Notes: generated from the sequence alone by a model not told the origin. Positions 37,122 to 46,270 are shown, counted from the first letter of the stretch. The stretch: 64,000 nt of DNA from Anaerocolumna chitinilytica (GCF_014218355.1 NZ_AP023368.1:5457501-5521500), one strand, 5' to 3'. Numbers and translations are program-made.

Positions 37122-38522
37122 TTACTCATCTTCCAGATAAATTTTATTTTCCAGAATATCTTCCCACATCAGTACCTCCATGCAGCTGCTATAATATTTC
37201 AAACTAACAGACTGCCTGTCCAGATAAGCCTTTTTCACCTCCAATTTGGAAGCCTTCTTATATTTTTGACTCTCTTCGATGGCTTTACATTTGTTATCGG
37301 CTATCTCTAGATTCTGCTTTATAGATGTCATTTTTCGAAAGGAATCATCATAAAAATTTATTGCTTTACGTACAAAGTTCCCTATCTTTCTTTGCAGTTG
37401 AACTTCCTGCAATTGATAACTCTTTATCGTAAGTCCAATCTGGTTCTGATAAGCAGTGTTTGTAATCCCCCCCGATGTAAGGTAATTTTGATAACTGGTT
37501 TCCATATTCTTAAGTTGTAAATAAGAAGGAGTACTTTGTACAAAGGAATTTATCTCCGTTGCTACCGTATAGTTCTTGTGGTTTAATACTATATTATATT
37601 GGATTGTATCACTTTCAGAAAGTCCTGTCTCTTGTTTAATATAAGAATTCAGCAGATTATAATTCTCCTGATTCTGGGCGGATACCCGGGTGTTTTCCGA
37701 GAGATTTAAGGAAATCTCGTCAACTTGCCCTTTGGTGGAATAACCATATTGATATTTAATTTCTTCAATTTGTTTCTGTAAATTAATATACTCCTGATTC
37801 AGTGAATCGTATTTCATCTGCTCCTGACCTACCATCAGGTTAAGACAGTTTTGCAAAAAACTATGAAGTACTTTATGTTTCCCATCCTGGGTTAATAAGC
37901 CCTGATAGTCTTTATAGAAGGCAGCAAGGTCCCTGGATAATTTATCATCTGATGCATTTTTAGAAAATGTGGCAGCACTCTGCTGATAGGAAGCTAGTTG
38001 TGCCTCTATAGCATTCAACTGAGCATCGATATCACTGATTTGCATCTGAGAGTCAGGAGTTATTCCTTCTAACTTATTTACGATTGATTCGCCAGGGTTC
38101 TCATTCGTCAATCCTGTATTATCTGAAGCCTCACCTCCTGGCCCCTCTAATTCAACACTTTGTGCTGCTGCTGTATTTCTTGCATTTAGAAGGCTTTCCC
38201 TTGCCAGGTTGAGTTCCTGTATCCTAGCTTGAATAGTAAGATAATCAGACTGGGCCTTTGAATAAGTTTCATCTGCGGTTAATGCTTTTGCTGCTTCAAG
38301 CTGATAGCCTGTAAGATTTATCTGATAATCCATTCCATAAATCTCATACCGGCTCATAACATCCTTCCAGTCGTACACCTTTCCGCTTCCTTGCAGAACA
38401 TAGATTATACTTTCTGCAGAAGCCTTCATAACAAAAAGACAGCTGTAAAGGCTAATAACAAGGAAGAAAACCAATAGCCATTTTCTATAACCTATACCAT
38501 TATTACAATTCTCACTTCTCAT
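37122..38522 (-). CDS. Secreted TolC-like coiled-coil protein
   Basis: 466 residues with a signal peptide or anchor helix (about 15-36, LLVFFLVISLYSCLFVMKAS-A) followed by long helical repeats. The layout suggests the internal duplication of TolC-type proteins: two halves each with A/L/Q-rich helices (AKALTADETYSKAQSDYLTI; later KASKLEVKKAYLDRQSVSLK) and the turn motif YGYSTKGQVDEISLNLSEN resembling YxxGxxsxxdvxxaxxxL. It lies 14 bp after the HlyD-like adaptor. TolC partners HlyD-type adaptors in Gram-negatives; here it would work at or beyond the single membrane. The assignment is by eye. Confidence 0.72.
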   Translation of the reverse strand: MRSENCNNGIGYRKWLLVFFLVISLYSCLFVMKASAESIIYVLQGSGKVYDWKDVMSRYEIYGMDYQINLTGYQLEAAKALTADETYSKAQSDYLTIQARIQELNLARESLLNARNTAAAQSVELEGPGGEASDNTGLTNENPGESIVNKLEGITPDSQMQISDIDAQLNAIEAQLASYQQSAATFSKNASDDKLSRDLAAFYKDYQGLLTQDGKHKVLHSFLQNCLNLMVGQEQMKYDSLNQEYINLQKQIEEIKYQYGYSTKGQVDEISLNLSENTRVSAQNQENYNLLNSYIKQETGLSESDTIQYNIVLNHKNYTVATEINSFVQSTPSYLQLKNMETSYQNYLTSGGITNTAYQNQIGLTIKSYQLQEVQLQRKIGNFVRKAINFYDDSFRKMTSIKQNLEIADNKCKAIEESQKYKKASKLEVKKAYLDRQSVSLKYYSSCMEVLMWEDILENKIYLEDE

Positions 38523-38536
38523 CTGTGTTTATTCCC

Positions 38537-40408
38537 CTAATCCTTTAGGAAGTTCATCTTTTCCAGTACAAACTTAAGAATACGTTTATTTTCTGTTATC
38601 ATCTGCGCCTGACAGGACATACCTGCTTTCAAAGATAACTCTTTTCCTTTGGAATCATACAGAGATTTTTCATGAATCGAGGCTTCTACCAAATAATAGC
38701 CTCCCCCATTCTTCTCATCTACTTTAAGGTCCTTGGATATCTTTGTTATTCTACCGTTTAGGTAGCCATATTCACTGTTGGGCAGGGCATAGACATTAAA
38801 TTTTACCCGCATTCCTTCCTTTAGTTTACCAATATCCTTATTGCTGACATAAATATTAGCCTTATAGCTGCTCTCATTATCCGGCATAATCGTCATAACT
38901 GTAACACCAGCATTCAGGGTATCACCTTTTACCAGCTCCACACTACTGTTCGCAACTCCGGACCTTGCTGCTTTTACAGTAGCTTCCTTTATCTGAAAAT
39001 CAAGTTTTTCAATGGCTGCTGTAAGCTCATCTTTTTTATCTACGTCTTCTTTTATATTATTAAGGGTAGTACTAATCTCTGTGTTTATATATTCTTCCAA
39101 AGAGGCATCTGTCTTTTTGTTTGCTCCCGTCCGTAGGGACTTGTCATTTTCCAATTTCAGATTGTTTAGATTATCGGTAAGTGATAAGGTGCTATCCTTT
39201 AAAGCAGTAATTTTACTTCGCAGATCCACCAGATAATTTAGTCTAAAATTGAGTAAAGCGTTTCCTCTTTCCTCTTCATTCTTAGAGAGAAGCGCTCCCT
39301 TCGTCAAAGTGCTTTTCTTTGACAGTTTTAGTTCCTCTATACTTTTCTCTGTTTCAGTGATGCTGTTTTTAATGTCCTTTAAACAGGAGGTCTTATATGC
39401 ATCAATTGCTCTCCTTGCATCCTGAACCTTGGTTTCTGATTGTTCAACCTCCCATTCAGTAACTGCAAGCCCCTCAAGAGCTTTATTAATCTCATAGTCC
39501 TCTTTTGCCTGTTTATAACCGGCACTCAGTTCTTCCTGCTTACTCTGATATTCATCGTACTGCAGACTGTAGCTGCTGCTGTCTGTAAACAGGTCTTTCC
39601 CCTGTTCTATACTTTGCATCAATAGATTTAAGCCATGCTTTCTCTCGGAATAATAATCCAGAGAGTCCACCACACCCTCTGCAGTGGTCGATAACTGTAT
39701 CTCTAATTTGGCACTGTCATATTTTTGAACCAGGGTTTTATAATCACTCAGATACTTGGTATAGAGGTCGTAGTATTCCTTCTCACTGCCTGAATTCAAG
39801 AAGGGATTTTTCTCCGTGTTAACTGCTTCTTCAAGCTTCTCAAGATTATGCAGCCGTTCCTTTTCACTTGCTATCTGCTTCTTGATAGAGACTTGATTCA
39901 GATGTCTCGCTTTTTCTTTATAATCGACATCCTTTTCAGATATGATATAATTTATGTAAAAACTACGGTATTTTAAGTAGTATTCTTCTTCGCTCTTAGG
40001 GAAATAATTCTTGCCATCTTCAACAGACTTCTTATAGGTCTGCAGATTGTCGATCTCCTTTGTAAGTTCTGTCAGTTGTGCTTCATAGTAAGTCTTTTGC
40101 TTTAACAGGTCTTCATGTTCGATAACATAAAGGATGTCTCCCTTTGTTACCTTCTGTCCATCCTGAATATTAACCTTCTTAATCGTTCCGGCAAAATTAT
40201 TTACAACTGTTGCCACCTGATTATTGGGGCGCAGAATCCCTTCAGACTTCACAACAACGTCTATCCTGCCAAAATACATCCAGATAAGTGCAATGACAAA
40301 AATTCCAAGCACAAGATAAACAAACAGGGAAAGAAATATATTTGGCTTTGACTCGTACACTTCCCTGCTGTCTGACATTTCATTTAAATTCAGTATAATT
40401 GGTTTCAT
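38537..40408 (-). CDS. HlyD-family membrane fusion protein of a peptide exporter
   Basis: 623 residues: one TM (about 25-47, LSLFVYLVLGIFVIALIWMY), a biotinyl-lipoyl half (SEGILRPNNQ ... GTIKKVNIQDGQKVTKGDIL), an unusually long coiled-coil hairpin (about 100-480) and a C-terminal HlyD barrel (NKDIGKLKEGMRVKFNVYAL). Adaptors of this kind assist C39-type ABC exporters (ComB, LagE, MesE). First gene of the operon adaptor - TolC-like - four-TM protein, with a LytTR-type repeat 87 bp upstream of its start. Confidence 0.92.
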   Translation of the reverse strand: MKPIILNLNEMSDSREVYESKPNIFLSLFVYLVLGIFVIALIWMYFGRIDVVVKSEGILRPNNQVATVVNNFAGTIKKVNIQDGQKVTKGDILYVIEHEDLLKQKTYYEAQLTELTKEIDNLQTYKKSVEDGKNYFPKSEEEYYLKYRSFYINYIISEKDVDYKEKARHLNQVSIKKQIASEKERLHNLEKLEEAVNTEKNPFLNSGSEKEYYDLYTKYLSDYKTLVQKYDSAKLEIQLSTTAEGVVDSLDYYSERKHGLNLLMQSIEQGKDLFTDSSSYSLQYDEYQSKQEELSAGYKQAKEDYEINKALEGLAVTEWEVEQSETKVQDARRAIDAYKTSCLKDIKNSITETEKSIEELKLSKKSTLTKGALLSKNEEERGNALLNFRLNYLVDLRSKITALKDSTLSLTDNLNNLKLENDKSLRTGANKKTDASLEEYINTEISTTLNNIKEDVDKKDELTAAIEKLDFQIKEATVKAARSGVANSSVELVKGDTLNAGVTVMTIMPDNESSYKANIYVSNKDIGKLKEGMRVKFNVYALPNSEYGYLNGRITKISKDLKVDEKNGGGYYLVEASIHEKSLYDSKGKELSLKAGMSCQAQMITENKRILKFVLEKMNFLKD

Positions 40409-40494
40409 TGGTAAACTCTTTCTGCTTTTGTGTTATTGAGCGCATAACTATATGAGGAATTTAACATTTTCTTAGACGCCAGACAATATGAATG

Positions 40495-40525
40495 TGCTAT
40501 TTGGTAAGAAATGCGTGGTGATTGG
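40495..40525 (-). promoter_or_regulatory. LytTR-type direct repeat, site A (adaptor operon)
   Basis: Plus-strand halves TGCTATTTGG (40495) and TGGTGATTGG (40516), period exactly 21 bp. On the minus strand ATTGT (40487 to 40483) follows at the position of a -10 region. Confidence 0.8.
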
Positions 40526-40542
40526 CAGAATTGATATCTATT

Positions 40543-40836
40543 TTATAGAGAAAGGATGAAGACAATAGCCAGAATAATAAAAATAACGGCTGATATGATA
40601 GCCATAAATTTAGCTGTTCTATTTTCGGCAGCCTTACCCTCAAATACTTCTCTCTTTCTTCTGATGATGAAAAAAGTGAGCAACTGCAGAATAAAGGCAA
40701 CGCCATAACATACCTGCGGTATAGGCAGTAGTTTAGTTAGACCGGAGGTTTTTTCTATTGTATTGATTATAAGTCCAACTGCTAAGAAAATGCATGATAC
40801 GATGGATAATACCTGATATCTCATAAGCTTTTTCAT
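40543..40836 (-). CDS. Small three-TM membrane protein, possible immunity protein
   Basis: 97 residues, three helices (VLSIVSCIFLAVGLII; VCYGVAFILQLLTFFI; FMAIISAVIFIILAIVFIL) with a basic loop RRKREVFEGKAAENR. No family recognised. It is 26 bp downstream of a CPBP protease gene and therefore probably co-expressed. Small multi-TM proteins beside peptide exporters often provide immunity; that is inference. Confidence 0.75.
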   Translation of the reverse strand: MKKLMRYQVLSIVSCIFLAVGLIINTIEKTSGLTKLLPIPQVCYGVAFILQLLTFFIIRRKREVFEGKAAENRTAKFMAIISAVIFIILAIVFILSL

Positions 40837-40862
40837 AAGATTAACCTAACGTGTAATATGTA

Positions 40863-41615
40863 TTATACGCCTTTCTGTTTCATATTGATTTTTTTTCGTT
40901 TCGCCTTGGGATATTTCGTAATAATCAGTAGAAAACCTATTGTTACTGCTAAAAATGTGAAGCCCAACAGAAACTGTCCGATAACACTATAGTTAACTAT
41001 ATTAAACTTATAATATACCTCCAGAACCACCAGCAGATTATTGAGTGAATGCATTAGCATACAACAATAAATATTGAATTCTTTATAAACAATTCCCAAA
41101 ATAAAGGCAAAGAACGTAAGAAAAATAAAAGCATATATATCAAAATGCAAAACTCCAAATATAATAGCCTGAATCATATTGGCGACTAGAAAGGAGTATT
41201 TTCTGTTAAGTTGTTTCAGAAGAATACCTCTGAATAATAATTCCTCTGAAATAGGTGCAAAAATTACGGCTGAAACTATCTCTATCCCCTTAAAGTGGTA
41301 CTGGGAGCTATGACCTGGAAACAAAAATGATAACAAGTTTTCTTCGGAAATACTATAACAAACTAAAATCATGCAGGTAAAGAATATCATATATGTAATC
41401 TGTTTAAAGGAATATTTGCGCTTGCTATTTAACTGTATTTTCGTATGTTCTTTATGCAGAATATATATCAATGTGGAATATAGCAAAACAGTAATAATAG
41501 CAGCTATACCAGTCTTCACATACATGGTGAATAAACTATCGATTATTATAACCGCAAAAAACCATATAGAGCTCTTTTTTATTGATTCCATATTTATCTT
41601 TTCCTGTGAATTCAT
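40863..41615 (-). CDS. CPBP-family intramembrane metalloprotease (copy 2)
   Basis: 250 residues, seven or so TM helices. Motifs EELLFRG (EExxxR), FGVLH (FxxxH) and HSLNN (HxxxN) are intact. It lies inside the peptide island between the exporter and the adaptor operons. CPBP proteins of lactic acid bacteria plantaricin and sakacin loci protect producers from their own bacteriocins; a similar job is likely here. The ATG follows TTGGAGCC. Confidence 0.9.
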   Translation of the reverse strand: MNSQEKINMESIKKSSIWFFAVIIIDSLFTMYVKTGIAAIITVLLYSTLIYILHKEHTKIQLNSKRKYSFKQITYMIFFTCMILVCYSISEENLLSFLFPGHSSQYHFKGIEIVSAVIFAPISEELLFRGILLKQLNRKYSFLVANMIQAIIFGVLHFDIYAFIFLTFFAFILGIVYKEFNIYCCMLMHSLNNLLVVLEVYYKFNIVNYSVIGQFLLGFTFLAVTIGFLLIITKYPKAKRKKINMKQKGV

Positions 41616-41721
41616 TATGGCTCCAATCTAATTCCATACCATTTGTAATTATCAAATCTGTTGAAAACTACCAAGAGTGAAAAAACGATAATGTTTGAAC
41701 ATTGCTTTTCTGTACATTACG

Positions 41722-42162
41722 TTATTTCATTTTATTTAGATATTTCAAATAAAGTATTCTTGGAGCTTTTATCTCAATGGCATCCTTGTGCATGAAAACG
41801 CTGACATTACCATAAAACTTCGTATTTCGAGATGTTGATGTATAAATAAATTCTCCACTACTTTTATCTGTTGTTTTATCTCCACAACTATAACCTGCTT
41901 TATTTAATATGTTTGAAACCATCTCTATTGTCTTTGCTCTATCTAAACTGGTATACAAAACCGATTCTTGCTTTGCTAAATATGAGCCAATTCCTCCCAT
42001 TCCCAAACATGTGATAAACAGAATAAGCAATATGATACATAGTTCTATAATATGAGGTTTTTGTTTACTAAATATAAGCAAAAGGATGATATAGAAAGTA
42101 AATATAGTACCCAATATTTCAAAGTAATAAAGAGAAACCTTTTTAAATGTATCAATATTCAT
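41722..42162 (-). CDS. Two-TM membrane protein of the peptide island
   Basis: 146 residues, ATG after GAGGAGG. Two adjacent TM helices (about 15-32, YFEILGTIFTFYIILLLI, and 38-58, IIELCIILLILFITCLGMGG) followed by a soluble domain of about 85 residues (TIEMVSNILNKAGYSCGDK ... FMHKDAIEIKAPRILYLKYL). No known family. A short sequence matching its 5' end occurs again near 43495. Confidence 0.7.
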   Translation of the reverse strand: MNIDTFKKVSLYYFEILGTIFTFYIILLLIFSKQKPHIIELCIILLILFITCLGMGGIGSYLAKQESVLYTSLDRAKTIEMVSNILNKAGYSCGDKTTDKSSGEFIYTSTSRNTKFYGNVSVFMHKDAIEIKAPRILYLKYLNKMK

Positions 42163-42237
42163 GCTTAATACCTCCTCAAGACTTTTATAATGACTCCATT
42201 TATGTCCTTCTCGGTAAATTCATGATGGCTTCTTATT

Positions 42238-42861
42238 CTAGTCAATTTGCATTTCTATGTAGTTTCTAAATTGTGGTATGGAGTTCTTAACCTTATAAAA
42301 ATATCTCCTGAAAAGAAATATGCCAATGAGTAAAACAGAGACTGTTATCAAAAGTAATATCACTGTATTCTTTATTCTCGAAATTACATATATTGTTAAA
42401 AACTGAGGAAAAAGAAAACCGCTTATATTGTATCCTATATGTACAAAAATAGGCGCAATGACTGTTTGATATTTATAATAAACGTAGCCCAGAATTAATC
42501 CAAGAGCGAAAGTATAAATAGACTGGATCGGATTATAATGGGATATTCCAAATATGACTGCCTGTACTAAACATGCCCATATGTATGGCAAAAATCGTTT
42601 TAAGACCCGGAATAAAACTCCCCTGTAAAGCAATTCTTCAATAGCAGGCCCAACAAGACATATAAAGGCTGCTCTTCCCCAAAAGCTACCCCCTTCTGTT
42701 ATTTTAGAAATTTTTTCAGCATACGCAGTCAGCATATGTGCGTTTATTATATATAGTATGTTCAAGGACATCGTAATACTTAAGCCAAAGCCGATTCCTA
42801 ATAAAATTAAGTATACGGCCGATTTCGTTTTAAATAGCTCTGCAATTTTATCCCTTTTCAT
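42238..42861 (-). CDS. CPBP-family intramembrane metalloprotease (copy 3)
   Basis: 207 residues, about six TM helices, with EELLYRG, FGISH and HIGYN as the three CPBP motifs. The region from EELLYRG onward closely follows copy 1 at 35513 (compare LVQAVIFGISHYNPIQSIYTF with NILQALLFGIYHMNIIQGTY), so the two probably share an origin. The ATG follows CAGAAGGAAATGA. Likely immunity or peptide-processing role. Confidence 0.9.
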   Translation of the reverse strand: MKRDKIAELFKTKSAVYLILLGIGFGLSITMSLNILYIINAHMLTAYAEKISKITEGGSFWGRAAFICLVGPAIEELLYRGVLFRVLKRFLPYIWACLVQAVIFGISHYNPIQSIYTFALGLILGYVYYKYQTVIAPIFVHIGYNISGFLFPQFLTIYVISRIKNTVILLLITVSVLLIGIFLFRRYFYKVKNSIPQFRNYIEMQID

Positions 42862-42934
42862 TCATTTCCTTCTGTGGCAATACGCTTTTCTTATTGTGAT
42901 TGTCAGAACTATGTTTGTCCTGCGATTCATAAGT

Positions 42935-43126
42935 TTAATTGGATTTCTTATCCTTTATATAATTTTTAACCATAATTACACCAGATAAAATTAAAAGGAC
43001 AAGCCCAATTGGAGCAATGATTATATTTACATAAATGTTATCAGATGGAATACATATTGTCGTCACCAACATTCCGATAAAAAAAATCAGATACCCGTCG
43101 GAAAAAGCTTTTTTTAAATTAATCAT
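42935..43126 (-). CDS. Small two-TM membrane protein
   Basis: 63 residues from the ATG after TTGGAGGAAGGG (an in-frame TTG 12 bp earlier overlaps that site). Two helices: GYLIFFIGMLVTTICIP and INVIIAPIGLVLLILSGVIM-like. No family recognised. Same strand and spacing as the neighbouring island genes. Confidence 0.65.
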   Translation of the reverse strand: MINLKKAFSDGYLIFFIGMLVTTICIPSDNIYVNIIIAPIGLVLLILSGVIMVKNYIKDKKSN

Positions 43127-43199
43127 CCCTTCCTCCAATCAATCATAAAATTGAATATCTTTCAAGGCAAGATGAGCATTACATAAACATAATAACTCT

Positions 43200-43442
43200 T
43201 CAAGTATTGCTATGTCCATTTTTTTCTTTTCTATAATAAGGAATTCTAATTATTACCAAGACTATAAAAAAAATATTGTATATTGTATAAAAACTGTAGT
43301 AATATAAAGTTATTTCTTCGCCTATGTTGAAAATTGTAAAAATTCCCGAAACTACAGTAGTCATAAATAAGCTTATAAAAGCGTATATTTTTAATGGTTT
43401 ATTAAAAAAGGCTACTTTACTCTCTTTATCTGTTTCCATCAT
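43200..43442 (-). CDS. Small two-TM membrane protein
   Basis: 80 residues after GGGAGGATGATAT; two adjacent ATGs are possible. Helices at about 18-38 (IYAFISLFMTTVVSGIFTIF) and 46-65 (YYYSFYTIYNIFFIVLVII), with a basic hydrophilic tail. No family recognised. It is the first of a run of small membrane genes downstream of the exporter; an accessory or immunity role is inference. Confidence 0.65.
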   Translation of the reverse strand: MMETDKESKVAFFNKPLKIYAFISLFMTTVVSGIFTIFNIGEEITLYYYSFYTIYNIFFIVLVIIRIPYYRKEKNGHSNT

Positions 43443-43685
43443 ATATCATCCTCCCTACTTAAGGTCTTATAACATAAATATAAAAGGTGAACGTATATTT
43501 CAAAGTAATAGAGAGATATGATACTATACTTTTATTTTATTTATTCTTTCTAGTCTTTTTATAGGCCTTGGATGTATGTTATGACTTACAATCTGTTTTT
43601 TATTCATATTATCAATTATCATTAAAGCCTCAATTAGACAATCTTATTCAATAATATTTCAATATGTTTTCTCCTTATGATTTAA

Positions 43686-45875
43686 TCAACCTACCTGCTG
43701 CCTCCAAAGCAATGCATACTGCCCTTCTCTATCCAGCAGTCCCTGATGACTTCCGTCCTCAATGACCTTGCCCTTCTCCATTACATAAATCCTGTCGCAC
43801 CTTCTAATCGTACTTAACCTGTGGGCTATAATTATCGTCGTCATATCCTTGCTGTAGTCTTCAATTGTATTCTCAATTGCTCTCTCTGTAATAGAATCCA
43901 GATTACTGGTAGCTTCATCAAGTATTAATATATCCGGCTTTTTTAAAATTGCCCTAGCTATGGTAAGGCGCTGCCTCTGTCCTCCCGATAAATTGGAGCC
44001 GTTCTCCTCCAGTCTCGTTTCATACCTTAAAGGCAGCTCGTTTATAAAATCATGGGCCTGTGCCTTCTTGGAGGCTTCCATTACCTCTTCTGTTGTAACA
44101 TTCTCCAATCCCAGCGTCAGATTATCCATAATACTTCCGCTGAAAAGAAAGGTTTCCTGGGGTATATAGGCTATTCTCTCCCTCAAGGCTTCCATCTGAA
44201 TATCCTTGATGTTATAGCCGTTAATTAAAATCTCACCAGTTTCCACTTGATAGAGATTTAATAATAATTTCGATAGTGTTGTCTTACCGGAACCGCTCTC
44301 CCCCACCAGTGCTATCTTCTCTCCTTGTCTTATACATATCTGAACTCCCTCCAGAACCGGTCTTCTGGTTCCATAACGAAAAGTAATATTCTTAAATTCT
44401 ATATCCCCTTTTAAATTCAACGGACTTATCTTCTTATTTTCACCTTCTGTTCTTTCCGGTTCCAGGTCAAGTATTTCACCAAGTCTGTCTGCTGCAACCA
44501 CAGCTGTCTGCATCTGGGGCTGTAAATTTATTAGATTTTTCACCGGGTCAAGAAAATACGCCAAAAGAGAATTAAAGGCTATTAGCTGCCCGATAGAGAT
44601 ATTTCCTTTGATAACCTGGTAGCCACCCACCCACAGAATGACAATGCCGCCGGTTAATTCGGTGAAACCTACGAGAGAACCTTGGAGATTACTTACCCAA
44701 CTGAGCCGGAATACACTTTTTAGAAGCCTTATGAACTTCTTTTCTGTTTCCAGTTCTACTTTTCTCTCAGCATTGTAGGCTTTCACTGTCTGAATACCGT
44801 TTAAGGATTCGACCATGTAGGAGGTCAGCTGTGCATTGTCTTCCATCTGGGCCTGGTTTAACTTCTTATACCATCTATTAAAACTCAAAACTATTATGAA
44901 GTATAAGACAATCACGATAGCAGTTACGCCAAACATATAGGCATTCTGCATATACAGTATTACTCCTCCGGCTACTGCCATCAGAGTATCTATCATAATG
45001 GTAAGGGTAGCCCCTGATATGGCATCTCTTACCTTGGAGGCATCGTTAAATCGGGAGATTATCTCTCCCACTTTTCTGGTTCCGAAAAAATTCATGGGAA
45101 GCTTCAATACATGTCTGTAGTACCCAAGCAGCAGTGCAATATCAAGCTTCTGACTCAAATACAACATCAAATGAGAACGAAAAGCCGATAAAACCACCTT
45201 AAACAGATTTAATAAAATTACTCCGATTGACAATATATGAAGGGTTTTAACCAATCCTGCCGATAACACATCATCCAATAGCACTTTAAAATAAAAGGAA
45301 CCTAGTATCCCCATGGCCGTTATTAAAAGAGATGCAATAAACACATGGCATAAAAGACGCTTTTGCGGCAAAAGCAGATATAAGAAGCGTTCAAACAACC
45401 CCTGGGTCTCATCTCCCTTTTCAAAATTCTGTCCGGGTACCATAAGAATAAGGATTCCCGTCCATTGATAGTGGGGTGCCTTTCCCTCTGCCGCTCCTTC
45501 GCCCATAAATTCTCCCGGCGTTAATTTGACGATTCCTTTACCCGGGTCCGCAAGTATAATTTCTTTGGCTGTTATTTTATGTATCACGACATAATGAAGC
45601 AGGGTACCATCCACTACCACATGGGCAATACAAGGCAGCGGGAACTCGGAAAAAAGGGCATTCTTATCACCTTTTACCCCTTTCGCACTAAAGCCGAGCT
45701 GCTCTGCTGCTTTTATTACACCATAAGCGTTGGTTCCCTGCTTATCTGTACCGGCAACTTCTCTTATCCTTGTAATGGATGTTTTAAAACCATACTGTTT
45801 TGAGATGGTCGCCAGACAGGCTGCACCGCAATCTGTCATATCATGTTGTTTGATACAGTAGTATTTACGAAACAT
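43686..45875 (-). CDS. C39-peptidase ABC exporter for double-glycine peptides
   Basis: 729 residues from MFRKYYCIKQHDMTDCGAAC (AGAGGA upstream); a start 51 bp earlier is possible. Domains: N-terminal C39 peptidase with catalytic Cys16 in DCGAAC, oxyanion Gln10, His in LLHYVVIHK and Asp in ILADPGKG; six-TM permease (about 160-440); ATPase with GESGSGKTTLS, LSGGQRQRLT and ILILDEATSNLD. Such exporters (ComA, LagD, BlpA class) cut after the GG of a leader and export the core peptide. Its substrate is almost certainly the 46053 peptide, whose gene lies just upstream. LytTR-type site B precedes it. Confidence 0.96.
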   Translation of the reverse strand: MFRKYYCIKQHDMTDCGAACLATISKQYGFKTSITRIREVAGTDKQGTNAYGVIKAAEQLGFSAKGVKGDKNALFSEFPLPCIAHVVVDGTLLHYVVIHKITAKEIILADPGKGIVKLTPGEFMGEGAAEGKAPHYQWTGILILMVPGQNFEKGDETQGLFERFLYLLLPQKRLLCHVFIASLLITAMGILGSFYFKVLLDDVLSAGLVKTLHILSIGVILLNLFKVVLSAFRSHLMLYLSQKLDIALLLGYYRHVLKLPMNFFGTRKVGEIISRFNDASKVRDAISGATLTIMIDTLMAVAGGVILYMQNAYMFGVTAIVIVLYFIIVLSFNRWYKKLNQAQMEDNAQLTSYMVESLNGIQTVKAYNAERKVELETEKKFIRLLKSVFRLSWVSNLQGSLVGFTELTGGIVILWVGGYQVIKGNISIGQLIAFNSLLAYFLDPVKNLINLQPQMQTAVVAADRLGEILDLEPERTEGENKKISPLNLKGDIEFKNITFRYGTRRPVLEGVQICIRQGEKIALVGESGSGKTTLSKLLLNLYQVETGEILINGYNIKDIQMEALRERIAYIPQETFLFSGSIMDNLTLGLENVTTEEVMEASKKAQAHDFINELPLRYETRLEENGSNLSGGQRQRLTIARAILKKPDILILDEATSNLDSITERAIENTIEDYSKDMTTIIIAHRLSTIRRCDRIYVMEKGKVIEDGSHQGLLDREGQYALLWRQQVG

Positions 45876-46003
45876 AGATTCCTCTTTTGTTAATGGCAAG
45901 AAATGCTGTTTATAATTCGTATACATTCCAACCTATTTTTACTTTTTAGCTTTATTCACTGACAAAAATTTACCACTTTTTAGGAGTATGTACAATGCAG
46001 ATG

Positions 46004-46034
46004 TGCTATTTGGTAAAAACACCGTGGTAATTGG
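46004..46034 (-). promoter_or_regulatory. LytTR-type direct repeat, site B (exporter)
   Basis: Plus-strand halves TGCTATTTGG (46004) and TGGTAATTGG (46025), period 21 bp. Minus-strand ATTGT (45996 to 45992) lies at the same offset as in sites A and C. Confidence 0.82.
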
Positions 46035-46052
46035 TTACAGTCTGCATATGTA

Positions 46053-46211
46053 TTATTTATCAAAGTATTTAAAAATATCTTTAAATTCCTGGCATACATT
46101 TGTAACAATGACTTTAAAAAAGGCATCTCCCCCCACGGTTTTTTCTAATTCATCTACTTTAAGTTCACATAAATTATCGTTCATCTCAATATTTACTTTT
46201 TTCTTATTCAT
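46053..46211 (-). CDS. Double-glycine leader peptide precursor (pheromone or bacteriocin)
   Basis: A 52-residue gene found on the minus strand, with an excellent site AAAAGGAGG before its ATG. The 28-residue leader ends in VGG and has the consensus residues of C39-cleaved leaders: Leu at -12, Glu at -8, Leu at -7, Gly at -2 and -1 (LKVDELEKTVGG). The predicted mature peptide is 24 residues, DAFFKVIVTNVCQ then EFKDIFKYFDK: aromatic, near-neutral, amphipathic, one Cys. Context (exporter, adaptor, GHKL kinase, LytTR regulator, site C) fits an autoinducing peptide, possibly also antimicrobial. Maturation and function are inferred. Confidence 0.85.
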   Translation of the reverse strand: MNKKKVNIEMNDNLCELKVDELEKTVGGDAFFKVIVTNVCQEFKDIFKYFDK

Positions 46212-46270
46212 CTTTCTACCTCCTTTTAAGTCGAATCTACCACTTTTTTATCACATCAACAATATAGCCG

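Noticed and set aside
43443..43685. Second GG-peptide gene between exporter and small membrane genes
   Set aside because: Only a 27-codon frame without a ribosome binding site or GG motif was found.
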